Assembly (NCBI GenBank): GCA_027449885.1
Contig: DAIDKS010000031.1
Location: 44,895 to 108,894 of the forward strand
Origin: Acidimicrobiaceae bacterium
GTDB lineage: Bacteria > Actinomycetota > Acidimicrobiia > Acidimicrobiales > RAAP-2
Direction: 5' to 3'
Length of the DNA: 64,000 bases
Part shown: positions 56,016 to 64,000 of the stretch, piece by piece
Numbering within the stretch: the stretch's first letter is position 1
How the letters are laid out: the number at the start of each line of letters is the position of its first letter
Made by a program: the position numbers and the translations under genes
Notes under the pieces: generated by a model
The model's input: only the letters and a program-made list of their open reading frames with translations
The model's database searches: none
Told to the model about the DNA's origin: nothing

Positions 56016-56030
56016 CGGACCATGGTCCCG
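56016..56030. promoter_or_regulatory. DosR-box-like palindrome CGGAC-CATG-GTCCCG
   Basis: GGAC-N4-GTCC arms match the core of TTSGGGACTWWAGTCCCSAA; about 60 bp upstream of 56091. Confidence 0.45.
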
Positions 56031-56090
56031 GGGCCAAAATGTGACCCCCGGCCCTAGTTGCCCCGGCGGCGCCGGGTTCATGCTGGATCC

Positions 56091-56486
56091 ATGAGCGTAC
56101 CGGGCGAGCGCGTCAGGCGTGCCGTCATTCCCCGCGAGGAGTGTCTCGACCTGCTGCGGCGGGCCGACCTCGCGCGGGTGGTGATCTCGGTGCGCTGCCT
56201 GCCGGCCGCCCTGCCGGCCCGGATGACGGTGATCGACGACGGCCTGGTCCTGCTCGCAAGCGCCGAGGAGGCCGTCGTGGTGGCCGCCCGACGCGGCGAC
56301 GTGCTCTCGATCCAGATCGACGGCCTCGAGGACGACGGCGCCACCTGGTCGGTGATGGGCTCGGGGATCGCCGAGCTGCCGAGTGGGGAGCCGCCCCTCT
56401 CGGAGTCCCTCACCCGGGCCGTCGCCGGGGGCGCGACCCTCATCGCCCTGCCGCTCACGATCCTCTCGGGCGAGCGCGTCGGGTAA
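56091..56486 (+). CDS. Pyridoxamine 5'-phosphate oxidase-like (flavin-binding split-barrel) small protein
   Basis: 131 aa; RRAVIPREECLDLLRRADLARVVISVRCLPAALPARMTVIDDGLVLLASAEEAVVVAARRGDVLSIQID. Confidence 0.65.
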   Translation: MSVPGERVRRAVIPREECLDLLRRADLARVVISVRCLPAALPARMTVIDDGLVLLASAEEAVVVAARRGDVLSIQIDGLEDDGATWSVMGSGIAELPSGEPPLSESLTRAVAGGATLIALPLTILSGERVG

Positions 56487-56497
56487 AGGCTTTACCC
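56481..56497. repeat. Perfect inverted repeat GGGTAAAG-G-CTTTACCC
   Basis: 8-bp arms, 1-nt centre; overlaps the stop codon of the 56091 gene and lies 29 bp before the kinase start. Confidence 0.85.
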
Positions 56498-56525
56498 CGC
56501 CCCGGCGGGTGTGTGAGACTACGCC

Positions 56526-57662
56526 GTGTCCTTCCGTCGGATCACCGACCCCGCACGCCTTCACGCGCTCATCGACGCGATGCTGCTGATCGAGACCGAC
56601 GCCGACCTCACCGAGCTGCTGGGGCTCATCGTCACGGCGGCGAGCCAGCTGGTCGGCGCCCGCTACGGCGCCCTCGGGGTGGTGAGCGGCGACCGCGCCA
56701 GCCTGAGCCGCTTCGTCACCTACGGCGTCGACGAGGGGGTCCGCTCCCTCATCGGCGCGACGCCCCACGGCCGTGGCGTCCTCGGCGAGACCATCGTCGG
56801 GGCGGCCCCGGTGCGCGTCGACGACCTCGCCCACTACCCGGGGGCGGCCGGCTTCCCGGATCACCACCCGGTGATGCGCAGCTTCCTCGGGGTGCCGATC
56901 CTCGCCGGCGACGGCCGGGTCTTCGGGAACCTCTACCTCACCGATCGCGAGGACGGAGTGCCCTTCGACGAGGAGGACGAGGCCCTGGTGAGCTCGTTCG
57001 GCCGGGCGGCCGGGCTCGTCATCGACCAGGCCAACCTGCGGGCCCACCTACGCGAGCTGATCCTCTCCGAGGAGCGCGAGCGACTGGCCCGCGACCTCCA
57101 CGACACCGTCATCCAGCGCCTCTTCGGGGTCGGCCTCGCCCTGCAGATCACGCTGGGATCCGAGATCGACCCGACCGACCGCGACCGGATCAATCGGGCC
57201 CTCGACGAGCTCGACGGCACCATCCAGGAGATCCGCACCACGATCTTCGAGATCGACCAGGACGACGTCGACGGCGAGACGCTCCTCGTCCGCCTGGCCG
57301 CCATGAGCGACGAGGTCGCCACCCGTCTCGGCATCAAGGTCGACCTCGACCTGCCCGACCAGGCCGCCCTGGAGGTGAGCGCCCACTGCGCCCGTCACAC
57401 CCTGCGGGCCCTGCGCGAGATCCTCTCCAACATCGCCCGTCACGCCCGGGCGAGCGAGGCGACCGTCGCCCTGGCGGAGGAGGGCCCCCTCCTCGTGCTG
57501 CGGGTCCAGGACAACGGCGTGGGGTTCCACGCCCCGGTCGGCCCCGGACGGGGACTGCGCAACCTGCGCGGGCGCGCGCGCGAGCTCGGCGGGGACTGCG
57601 CGATCGAGTCGGCGCCGGGGACTGGCACACTGGTCGAGTGGACGGCCCGGAGGGACGCGTGA
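56526..57662 (+). CDS. GAF-domain sensor histidine kinase (DevS/DosS-like, one GAF domain)
   Basis: LLGLIVTAASQLVGARYGALGVV; GFPDHHPVMRSFLGVPILAGDGRVFGNLYLTD; HisKA_3 ERERLARDLHDTVIQRLFGVGLALQ; HATPase VQDNGVGF. Confidence 0.9.
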   Translation: MSFRRITDPARLHALIDAMLLIETDADLTELLGLIVTAASQLVGARYGALGVVSGDRASLSRFVTYGVDEGVRSLIGATPHGRGVLGETIVGAAPVRVDDLAHYPGAAGFPDHHPVMRSFLGVPILAGDGRVFGNLYLTDREDGVPFDEEDEALVSSFGRAAGLVIDQANLRAHLRELILSEERERLARDLHDTVIQRLFGVGLALQITLGSEIDPTDRDRINRALDELDGTIQEIRTTIFEIDQDDVDGETLLVRLAAMSDEVATRLGIKVDLDLPDQAALEVSAHCARHTLRALREILSNIARHARASEATVALAEEGPLLVLRVQDNGVGFHAPVGPGRGLRNLRGRARELGGDCAIESAPGTGTLVEWTARRDA

Positions 57663-58303
57663 TCCGACTGCTGCTCGTCGACGACCACGAGATCGTGCGA
57701 CGGGGACTGCGGGAGCTGCTCGAGGCGAACGACGACCTCGTCGTGGTGGCCGAGGCCGGCACCCTCGAGGAGGCCCTCGGGGTGGACGTTCACGCGATCG
57801 ACGTCGCCGTCCTCGACGTGCGCCTGCCCGACGGCAGTGGCGTCGACCTCTGCCGGGACCTGCGCGAGCGACGGGCCGACCTCAACTGCCTGATGCTCAC
57901 CTCCTTCGCCGACGCCGAGGCCCTGGCCGCCTCGGTGATCGCCGGGGCCCGGGGCTACGTGCTGAAGAACGTGCGCGGGGACGCCCTGGTCGAGGACGTC
58001 CGCCGGGTCGCCGCCGGCGAGCTCCTGCTCAGCCCCGAGCAGATCGAGCGGGCCCGCGAGCGCCTGCGCCGCCAGATCACCGAGGACATGCGCCTCGAGA
58101 GCCTCAGCCCCCAGGAGCGGCGCATCCTCGAGCTCCTCGCCGAGGGCCTCTCCAACCGCGAGATCGCGGCCGAGATGTTCCTCGCCGAGAAGACGGTGAA
58201 GAACTACGTGTCGAACCTGCTCGCGAAGCTCGGCTTCCAGCGCCGCACCGAGGCCGCGCTCTTCGCCCAGCGCTACCAGGACCGGTCCCACCCGTCGGGC
58301 TAG
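57659..58303 (+). CDS. NarL/LuxR-family response regulator (DevR/DosR-like)
   Basis: VIRLLLVDDHEIVRRGLRELLE; VLDVRLPDGSG; HTH LSPQERRILELLAEGLSNREIAAEMFLAEKTVKNYVSNLLAKLG; GTG overlaps kinase stop. Confidence 0.93.
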   Translation: MIRLLLVDDHEIVRRGLRELLEANDDLVVVAEAGTLEEALGVDVHAIDVAVLDVRLPDGSGVDLCRDLRERRADLNCLMLTSFADAEALAASVIAGARGYVLKNVRGDALVEDVRRVAAGELLLSPEQIERARERLRRQITEDMRLESLSPQERRILELLAEGLSNREIAAEMFLAEKTVKNYVSNLLAKLGFQRRTEAALFAQRYQDRSHPSG

Positions 58304-58317
58304 CCCGCGAGACGTCG

Positions 58318-59058
58318 CTAGAGGACGGTCAGGACCTCGGGGCCGTCGTCGGTGACGGCGACGGTGTGCTCGAAGTGGGCCGAGAGGGAGCCGTCGGCCG
58401 TCATCACGCTCCAGCCGTCGTCGAGCACGTAGGTCTCGTAGGAGCCGATGTTGATCATCGGCTCGATGGCGAAGACCATCCCGGGCTTGAGGGTCGGGCC
58501 CGGCGTGCCCGGCCAGTAGTTGGGGACCTGGGGGCTCTCGTGCATCGCGGTCCCGATCGCGTGACCCACGTACTCGCGCACGACCCCGTAGCCCGCGGCC
58601 TCGGCGACGGCCTGGACGGCCCGGCCGACCTCGTGGAGCCGGTTCCCCGGCCGCAGCTGCTCGATCCCGGCCCACAGGGAGCGCTCGGTCACCTCGATGA
58701 GGCGCCGGGCGGCCGCGGAGATCTCCCCCACGCCCGCCGTGTAGGCGGCGTCGCCGTGGTACCCCTCGACGATGGCCCCGCAGTCGACCGAGATGATGTC
58801 ACCCTCGGCGAGCACGTACTCCCCCGGGATCCCGTGGACGATCATGTCGTTCGGGCTGGTGCAGATGACGGCCGGGAAGCCGTGGTACCCGAGGAAGTTG
58901 GAGCGGGCCCCGCGACGCTCGAGGACCTCGGCCGCGACCTCGTTGAGGCGGGCGGTGGTGACCCCGGGCCGGATGGCCGCCCGCGTCGCCTCGTGGATCT
59001 CGGCCACCACGCGCCCGGCCCGGCGCATCTTCGCGATCTCGTCGGCCGAACGCCTCAC
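58318..59058 (-). CDS. map: Type I methionine aminopeptidase
   Basis: RSADEIAKMRRAGRVVAEIHEATRAAIRPGVTT; YHGFPAVICTSPNDMIVHGIP; DIISVDCGAIVEGYHGDAA; FAIEPMI. Confidence 0.97.
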   Translation of the reverse strand: MRRSADEIAKMRRAGRVVAEIHEATRAAIRPGVTTARLNEVAAEVLERRGARSNFLGYHGFPAVICTSPNDMIVHGIPGEYVLAEGDIISVDCGAIVEGYHGDAAYTAGVGEISAAARRLIEVTERSLWAGIEQLRPGNRLHEVGRAVQAVAEAAGYGVVREYVGHAIGTAMHESPQVPNYWPGTPGPTLKPGMVFAIEPMINIGSYETYVLDDGWSVMTADGSLSAHFEHTVAVTDDGPEVLTVL

Positions 59059-59717
59059 GAGCGGGCGAGCCCCCGGGTCGAGAGCGCCGCCGCGATCGAG
59101 GCGGTGACCTCGTCGGGAGCGCGCGAGCCGTCGACGGTGGCGAGCAGGCCCCGGTCCCGGTAGAAGTCGAGCAGGGGCGCGGTGTCGCGCTCGTAGGCGG
59201 CCAGGCGCTCGGCGATGGCCGCCGGCTGGTCGTCGGCCCGTTGGACGACCGGGCCGCCGCAGTGGGAGCACCGCCCGCTCACGCCCTCGGGGTCGCTCGC
59301 GCGGTAGATGGCCCCGCAGCTCGAGCAGACCCGGCGCGCCGAGAGGCGCGCCGTCACCAGCTCGACCGGCACCTCGAGGTCGACGCAGAGCTTCACGCCG
59401 TCGTCCCCGAGCATCTCCTCGAGGGCCTCGGCCTGGTTGAGGGTCCGGGGGTAGCCGTCGAAGAGGGCCCCGCGGACCGCGTCGGGCTGGGTCAGCCGCT
59501 CGGCGACGAGACGGTTGACGAGGTCGTCGGAGACGAGTGCGCCCGACTCCAGGACGGCCTTCACCTCGAGCCCGAGGGGCGTGCCCTCGCGGATCGCGGC
59601 GCGCAGGATGTCGCCCGTCGAGACGTGCGGGATGGAGAGCGTCTGGGCGAGCCGGGTCGCCTGGGTGCCCTTGCCCGCACCCTGCTTGCCCAACAGGACG
59701 AGGATCAGGCGTGCCAT
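59055..59717 (-). CDS. adk: Adenylate kinase (zinc-finger lid type)
   Basis: LILVLLGKQGAGKGTQATRLAQTLSIPHVSTGDILRAAI; DGYPRTLNQAEAL; CSSCGAIYRASDPEGVSGRCSHCGG. Confidence 0.98.
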   Translation of the reverse strand: MARLILVLLGKQGAGKGTQATRLAQTLSIPHVSTGDILRAAIREGTPLGLEVKAVLESGALVSDDLVNRLVAERLTQPDAVRGALFDGYPRTLNQAEALEEMLGDDGVKLCVDLEVPVELVTARLSARRVCSSCGAIYRASDPEGVSGRCSHCGGPVVQRADDQPAAIAERLAAYERDTAPLLDFYRDRGLLATVDGSRAPDEVTASIAAALSTRGLARS

Positions 59718-59718
59718 G

Positions 59719-61008
59719 TCAGCGCTTGAGGAAGCCCTCGTAGTTGCGCATCATCAGCTGGCTGTCGATCTGGCGCATGGTCTCCAGGGCGACGCCCACC
59801 GCGATGAGCAGGGTGGTCCCGTAGTACGGGAAGCGGTTGATCTTCCACAGCGCCATGAGGACCGCGGGCACGACCGCCACGAAGCCCAGGAAGACCGATC
59901 CGACGGTCGTCAGGCGCGAGAGCATCTTCGCGAAGTACTTCTCGGTCGGCAGGCCCGGCCGGATGCCCGGCACGAAGCCGCCCTGCTGGCGCAGGAGCTC
60001 GGCCTGCTGGTGCGGCTCGAAGGCGATGTACACGTAGAAGAACGTGAAGGCCAGGATCAGCAGGAAGTCCGAGAGGATGTAGAAGAAGCTGGTCGGCTGG
60101 AGCGACGAGTTGACGAAGTGCTGGAAGCCCGTCCAGGGGACGACGTTCGACAGCAGGACCGGGATGTAGAGGACCGACGAGGCGAAGATGATCGGGATGA
60201 CGCCCGACTGGTTCACCTTGAGCGGGATGTAGGTCGAGTTGCCGCCCATCTCGCGACGCCCCACCACGCGGCGGGCGAAGGTCACCGGGATGCGCCGCTG
60301 GCCGTTGTCCATGAAGACGATGAACACCAGGAGCGCGAGGGACACCACCAGGATGGTGAAGAACTTGAGCGGGCCGCCCTCGGCGTAGACCGCGCGGCCC
60401 CCCGAGGGCAGGCCGGCCACGACGTTCGCGAAGATGAGCAGGCTCATCCCCTGGCCGATGCCGCGCTGGGTGATGAGCTCGGCCAGCCACATCACGAAGG
60501 CCGTCCCCGCCGTGAGGATGAGGACCATGAAGGCCCCCAGCCAGAAGGTGAACTTCGGGATCAGGTCGATGTTGAAGCCGAGCAGCGCCTGGTCGTGGCC
60601 GTGGAAGGCGTAGACGAGACCGGTCGACTGCAGCAGCGCGAGGCCGATGGTCAGGTACCGGGTCGTCTGGGTGATGCGCTTCTCGCCCACCGCCCCCTGG
60701 TCCCGCCACTCGGTGAGCTTGGGGATCACGGTCGTGAGCAGCTGGATCACGATGGTGCTCGTGATGTAGGGCATGACCCCCAGCCCGAAGACCGCGAGGC
60801 GCGTGAGCGCCCCACCGGAGAACAGGTTGAGGAAGCCCAGCACGCCGCTCGCGCCGGCCTTGGACTGCAGGACCTGCACCTGGGACCAGCTGACCCCGGG
60901 AATGGGCAGGTTGGCCCCCAACTGGTAGAGACCGATGATCGCGACCGTGAACAGGACCTTGTTGCGAAGGTCCGGGACCCGGAAGATGTTCGCCAGCCGA
61001 CGCAGCAC
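59719..61008 (-). CDS. secY: Preprotein translocase subunit SecY
   Basis: 429 aa; NIFRVPDLRNKVLFTVAIIGLYQLGANLPIPGV; MPYITSTIVIQLLTTVIPKL. Confidence 0.98.
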   Translation of the reverse strand: MLRRLANIFRVPDLRNKVLFTVAIIGLYQLGANLPIPGVSWSQVQVLQSKAGASGVLGFLNLFSGGALTRLAVFGLGVMPYITSTIVIQLLTTVIPKLTEWRDQGAVGEKRITQTTRYLTIGLALLQSTGLVYAFHGHDQALLGFNIDLIPKFTFWLGAFMVLILTAGTAFVMWLAELITQRGIGQGMSLLIFANVVAGLPSGGRAVYAEGGPLKFFTILVVSLALLVFIVFMDNGQRRIPVTFARRVVGRREMGGNSTYIPLKVNQSGVIPIIFASSVLYIPVLLSNVVPWTGFQHFVNSSLQPTSFFYILSDFLLILAFTFFYVYIAFEPHQQAELLRQQGGFVPGIRPGLPTEKYFAKMLSRLTTVGSVFLGFVAVVPAVLMALWKINRFPYYGTTLLIAVGVALETMRQIDSQLMMRNYEGFLKR

Positions 61009-61018
61009 GGCGCCCCCC

Positions 61019-61504
61019 CTAGCGGTTCTGGTGCTGGTTGCCCGCGGCCGGCGGACGGACCGCGAAGGGCGGGTCGAGCAGGGTCACCGACCCACCGGCC
61101 GCCTCGATGGCGGCCCGGGCCGAGGCCGAGGCGGCGTGGGCCGCGACGCGCACCGGCGCGCCGATCGTCCCGCGGCCGAGGACCTTCACGAGGTCACCGC
61201 GCCGCGCGAGGCCGTGGGCCACGAGGACGTCGGGGTTGACCTCGTCCAGGCCCAGCCCGGCGAGCGCGTCGAGGTTGACCGGCGTGTACGCCACGCGGAA
61301 GGGGTTGGTGAACCCCTTCAGCTTGGGGACGCGCTGCATCAGGGGCAGCTGACCGCCCTCGAAGCCGGCCGGGATCTGGCGACGGGCCTTCTGGCCCTTG
61401 GTGCCGCGACCCGCGGTCTTGCCACCCTTACCACCGATGCCGCGACCGACGACCTTGCGTCGGTGCGTCGAGCCCGCGGCGGGCGTGAGTTCGTGGAGCT
61501 TCAT
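61019..61504 (-). CDS. rplO: 50S ribosomal protein L15
   Basis: MKLHELTPAAGSTHRRKVVGRGIGGKGGKTAGRGTKGQKARRQIPAGFEGGQLPLMQRVPKLKGF. Confidence 0.97.
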   Translation of the reverse strand: MKLHELTPAAGSTHRRKVVGRGIGGKGGKTAGRGTKGQKARRQIPAGFEGGQLPLMQRVPKLKGFTNPFRVAYTPVNLDALAGLGLDEVNPDVLVAHGLARRGDLVKVLGRGTIGAPVRVAAHAASASARAAIEAAGGSVTLLDPPFAVRPPAAGNQHQNR

Positions 61505-61683
61505 TCGGACACCTCTTCCACCGAGATCAGGTGCGGGACCCGCGCGATCATCCCGTGGATCTCGGGACGGTCGGGCAGGACGTTGGACTGGCCGATGCCG
61601 CGCAGCCCGAGCGCGCGCAGCGTGCCGCGGTGCTTGGGCTTGGTGGCGATCGAGGAACGGATCTGCGTGACCTTGAGCTTCAT
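61501..61683 (-). CDS. rpmD: 50S ribosomal protein L30
   Basis: MKLKVTQIRSSIATKPKHRGTLRALGLRGIGQSNVLPDRPEIHGMIARVPHLI. Confidence 0.97.
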   Translation of the reverse strand: MKLKVTQIRSSIATKPKHRGTLRALGLRGIGQSNVLPDRPEIHGMIARVPHLISVEEVSE

Positions 61684-61685
61684 CT

Positions 61686-62234
61686 CTAGCCCTCCACCTT
61701 GAACAGGTCGCCCTCACGCTGACGCTCGCGGTAGGCCCGCAGCGTCCCGGAGGGGATCACCTCGTCGAGGGCGCGGTCGCGCTGGGCCGCGATGACCTCG
61801 GGCCGGCGCAGCTCCTGGAGCCCGGCGATCGTCGCGTGGGCGACGTTGATGCCGTTCGACGACCCGAGCGACTTGGCGATGATGTCCTTCACGCCGGCCA
61901 TCTCGAGGATGGCCCGGGCGGCGCCGCCGGCGATCACGCCGGTTCCGGGCGCCGCCGGCTTCATGAGGACCCGACCGGCGCCCGAGACGCCGATCACCGG
62001 GTAGACGATGGTCGAGCCGGCGAGGGGCACCTCGAAGACGTTCTTGCGCGCCTCCTCGATCCCCTTCTGGACCGCCAGCCCGGCCTCCTTGGCCTTGCCG
62101 TAGCCCAGGCCCACGTGGCCCTTGCCGTCGCCGATCACCATGAGCGCGGTGAAGCTGAAGCGACGACCACCCTTGACGACCTTCGCGACGCGGTTGACCT
62201 TGATGGTCCGCTCTTCAAACTGCTCGAGGTCCAT
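61686..62234 (-). CDS. rpsE: 30S ribosomal protein S5
   Basis: [45 protein letters not shown]. Confidence 0.98.
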   Translation of the reverse strand: MDLEQFEERTIKVNRVAKVVKGGRRFSFTALMVIGDGKGHVGLGYGKAKEAGLAVQKGIEEARKNVFEVPLAGSTIVYPVIGVSGAGRVLMKPAAPGTGVIAGGAARAILEMAGVKDIIAKSLGSSNGINVAHATIAGLQELRRPEVIAAQRDRALDEVIPSGTLRAYRERQREGDLFKVEG

Positions 62235-62590
62235 TAGAACTCCAATCCTCCGGCGCGCAGCGCCTCGGCGAACGCGGCCACGCGGCCGTGGTAGTCGAAA
62301 CCGCCGCGGTCGAAGACCACGGTCGTGATGCCCGCCGCGCGGGCCCGCTCGGCGAGCACCGTCGCGACGGCCGTGGCCGCCGCGACGTTCCCGCCGCCGT
62401 TCGAGCGCAGGGCGGCCTCGGTCGAGGACGCGCTGGCGAGCGTGCGGCCCGCCACGTCGTCGATGATCTGGGCCGAGATGTGACGGTTGCTGCGGTTGAC
62501 GGCGACGCGCGGTCGCTCCGGCGTCCCGGCGAGGCGCCGACGGATGCGGGCGTGGCGACGCTCGCGCAGCTCTCGAGTGGTCCGGGCCAT
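62234..62590 (-). CDS. rplR: 50S ribosomal protein L18
   Basis: [48 protein letters not shown]. Confidence 0.98.
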   Translation of the reverse strand: MARTTRELRERRHARIRRRLAGTPERPRVAVNRSNRHISAQIIDDVAGRTLASASSTEAALRSNGGGNVAAATAVATVLAERARAAGITTVVFDRGGFDYHGRVAAFAEALRAGGLEF

Positions 62591-63129
62591 TACTTCGCCG
62601 CCTTTCCAGCCTTGCGCAGCACCTTCTCGCCGAGGTACCGCACGCCCTTGCCCTTGTAGGGCTCGGGCTTACGAATCTTGCGGATGGACGCGGCCACCTG
62701 GCCGACGACCTCCTTGTCGGCACCCTTCACGATCACGCGCGTCGGGCTCGGGACCTCGAAGGTGACCCCGGCCGGCGCCGCGAACTTCACGGGGTGGCTG
62801 AAGCCGAGCGACAGGTCGAGCGCGTCGGGCCCGGCCGCCGCGGCGCGGTAGCCGACGCCGATGATCTCGAGCTCCTTGGTCCAGCCCGACGTCACTCCCG
62901 TCACCATGTTGGCGACGAGGGTGCGGCTCAGCCCGTGCAGGCTGCGCAGACGGGTCTCGTCCGAGGCGCGCGTCACGGTGAGGACGTCGCCGTCGCGCTC
63001 GACGTCGATGCCGGCGGGCAGCGTGCGCGACATGGTGCCGTTCGGCCCCTTCACGGTGACGACGGCGTCAGCGACGCTCACCTCCACCCCCGCGGGCACG
63101 GTGATCGGGGTGCGTCCGATGCGCGACAT
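62590..63129 (-). CDS. rplF: 50S ribosomal protein L6
   Basis: [38 protein letters not shown]...[22 protein letters not shown]. Confidence 0.98.
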   Translation of the reverse strand: MSRIGRTPITVPAGVEVSVADAVVTVKGPNGTMSRTLPAGIDVERDGDVLTVTRASDETRLRSLHGLSRTLVANMVTGVTSGWTKELEIIGVGYRAAAAGPDALDLSLGFSHPVKFAAPAGVTFEVPSPTRVIVKGADKEVVGQVAASIRKIRKPEPYKGKGVRYLGEKVLRKAGKAAK

Positions 63130-63156
63130 CAGCAGACCTCCTGGGAGAACGTGGGC

Positions 63157-63561
63157 TTACCAGACATAACAGAGCACCTCGCCGCCGAGACGGGCCCGCC
63201 GGGCCTCGCGGTCGGTCATCAGCCCGCGGCTCGTCGAGACGACGGCCACGCCGACGCCGCCGAGCACCTTGGGCATCGAGTCGGCCTTGGTGTAGATGCG
63301 CAGTCCCGGCTTCGAGACGCGCTTGATGCCCATGATCGACTTGCGCCGGTCCTGGGTGTACTTGAGGTCGATCCGCAGAGTGGATCCGGGGCGCCCGTCG
63401 GCCGCCTCGACCGTGTAGCCCTTGATGAAGCCCTCCTTCACCAGCAACTGGGCGAGGTTCTCCTTCAGCTTGGAGCTGGGCATGGACACCTGGTCGAACA
63501 TGGCCGCGTTGGCGTTGCGGATGCGCGTCAGCATGTCGGCGATGGGGTCGGTCATTGTCAT
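63157..63561 (-). CDS. rpsH: 30S ribosomal protein S8
   Basis: [44 protein letters not shown]. Confidence 0.98.
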   Translation of the reverse strand: MTMTDPIADMLTRIRNANAAMFDQVSMPSSKLKENLAQLLVKEGFIKGYTVEAADGRPGSTLRIDLKYTQDRRKSIMGIKRVSKPGLRIYTKADSMPKVLGGVGVAVVSTSRGLMTDREARRARLGGEVLCYVW

Positions 63562-63573
63562 GTCCGGTCCTCC

Positions 63574-63759
63574 CTACCAGCTCGCCTTGGTGACGCCCGG
63601 CACCTCGCCCGCGTGCACCATGGTGCGCAGACAGATGCGACAGAGCCCGAACTTGCGGTACACCGAACGCGGCCGGCCACAGCGCTCGCAGCGGCTGTAG
63701 GCACGCGTCGAGAACTTGGGTGTCCGACGCTGCTTGATTCGAAGCGACTTCTTCGCCAT
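63574..63759 (-). CDS. rpsN: 30S ribosomal protein S14 type Z
   Basis: [61 protein letters not shown]. Confidence 0.98.
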   Translation of the reverse strand: MAKKSLRIKQRRTPKFSTRAYSRCERCGRPRSVYRKFGLCRICLRTMVHAGEVPGVTKASW

Positions 63760-63761
63760 GT

Positions 63762-64000
63762 CTATCGGGTCTCCTGCCTGAAGGGGAAGCCGAACGCGCG
63801 CAGGAAGGCGCGGCCCTGCTCGTCGTTGACGGCCGTCGTGACGATCGTGATGTCGAAGCCCCGCGGGGCGTCGATCTTGTCGTAGTCGATCTCCGGGAAG
63901 ATCAGCTGGTCGTTGATGCCGAAGGTGTAGTTGCCGTGCCCGTCGAAGGACTTCGGCGACAGTCCGCGGAAGTCGCGGATACGGGGGATCGCGAGGCTGA
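63762..64000 (-). CDS. rplE: 50S ribosomal protein L5, C-terminal part (truncated by window edge)
   Basis: Manual reverse translation [73 protein letters not shown]. Confidence 0.96.
   Translation of the reverse strand, partial: SLAIPRIRDFRGLSPKSFDGHGNYTFGINDQLIFPEIDYDKIDAPRGFDITIVTTAVNDEQGRAFLRAFGFPFRQETR

Noticed and set aside
58296-58307. CGGGCTAGCCCG palindrome at the end of the response regulator gene as a terminator
   Set aside because: A loopless 12-bp palindrome overlapping the stop codon, no U-tract; could be chance.

Overview
High-GC actinobacterial chromosome segment, probably Acidimicrobiia-like (inferred from gene content and order only). Almost every base lies in a protein-coding gene. 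Core blocks are: folD-purH-purN-sucDC; a UbiA/DprE1/DprE2 decaprenylphosphoryl-arabinose module; pcrA-guaA-guaB3; icd, groESL, pdxH-tsaD-rimI-tsaB-tsaE-udg-alr-acpS-glmS-glmM; and the rpsI/rplM, alpha and spc ribosomal operons, with secY-adk-map, reading out of the right edge. Inserted between core genes at about 17.5-32.7 kb is a catabolic cluster that looks lower in GC: SDR, FGGY kinase, BtpA/SgcQ, DeoR, NAT_N/GNAT_C-like acyltransferase, GH20, Opp-type ABC transporter, SIS, ROK and MFS. Two almost identical composite promoter/operator elements control it, with an identical 47-bp internal register (21350-21406 and 29567-29629). Other noteworthy signals: tandem CIRCE elements upstream of groES; a Dev/Dos-like two-component cassette inserted between map and infA, with a DosR-box-like palindrome; an apparent CTG start codon for infA; near-identical terminator hairpins downstream of icd and groEL; and a DprE1 homologue with Ala where M. 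tuberculosis has the benzothiazinone-reactive Cys387 (alignment from memory). I saw no rRNA, tRNA, CRISPR, transposase or prophage genes.
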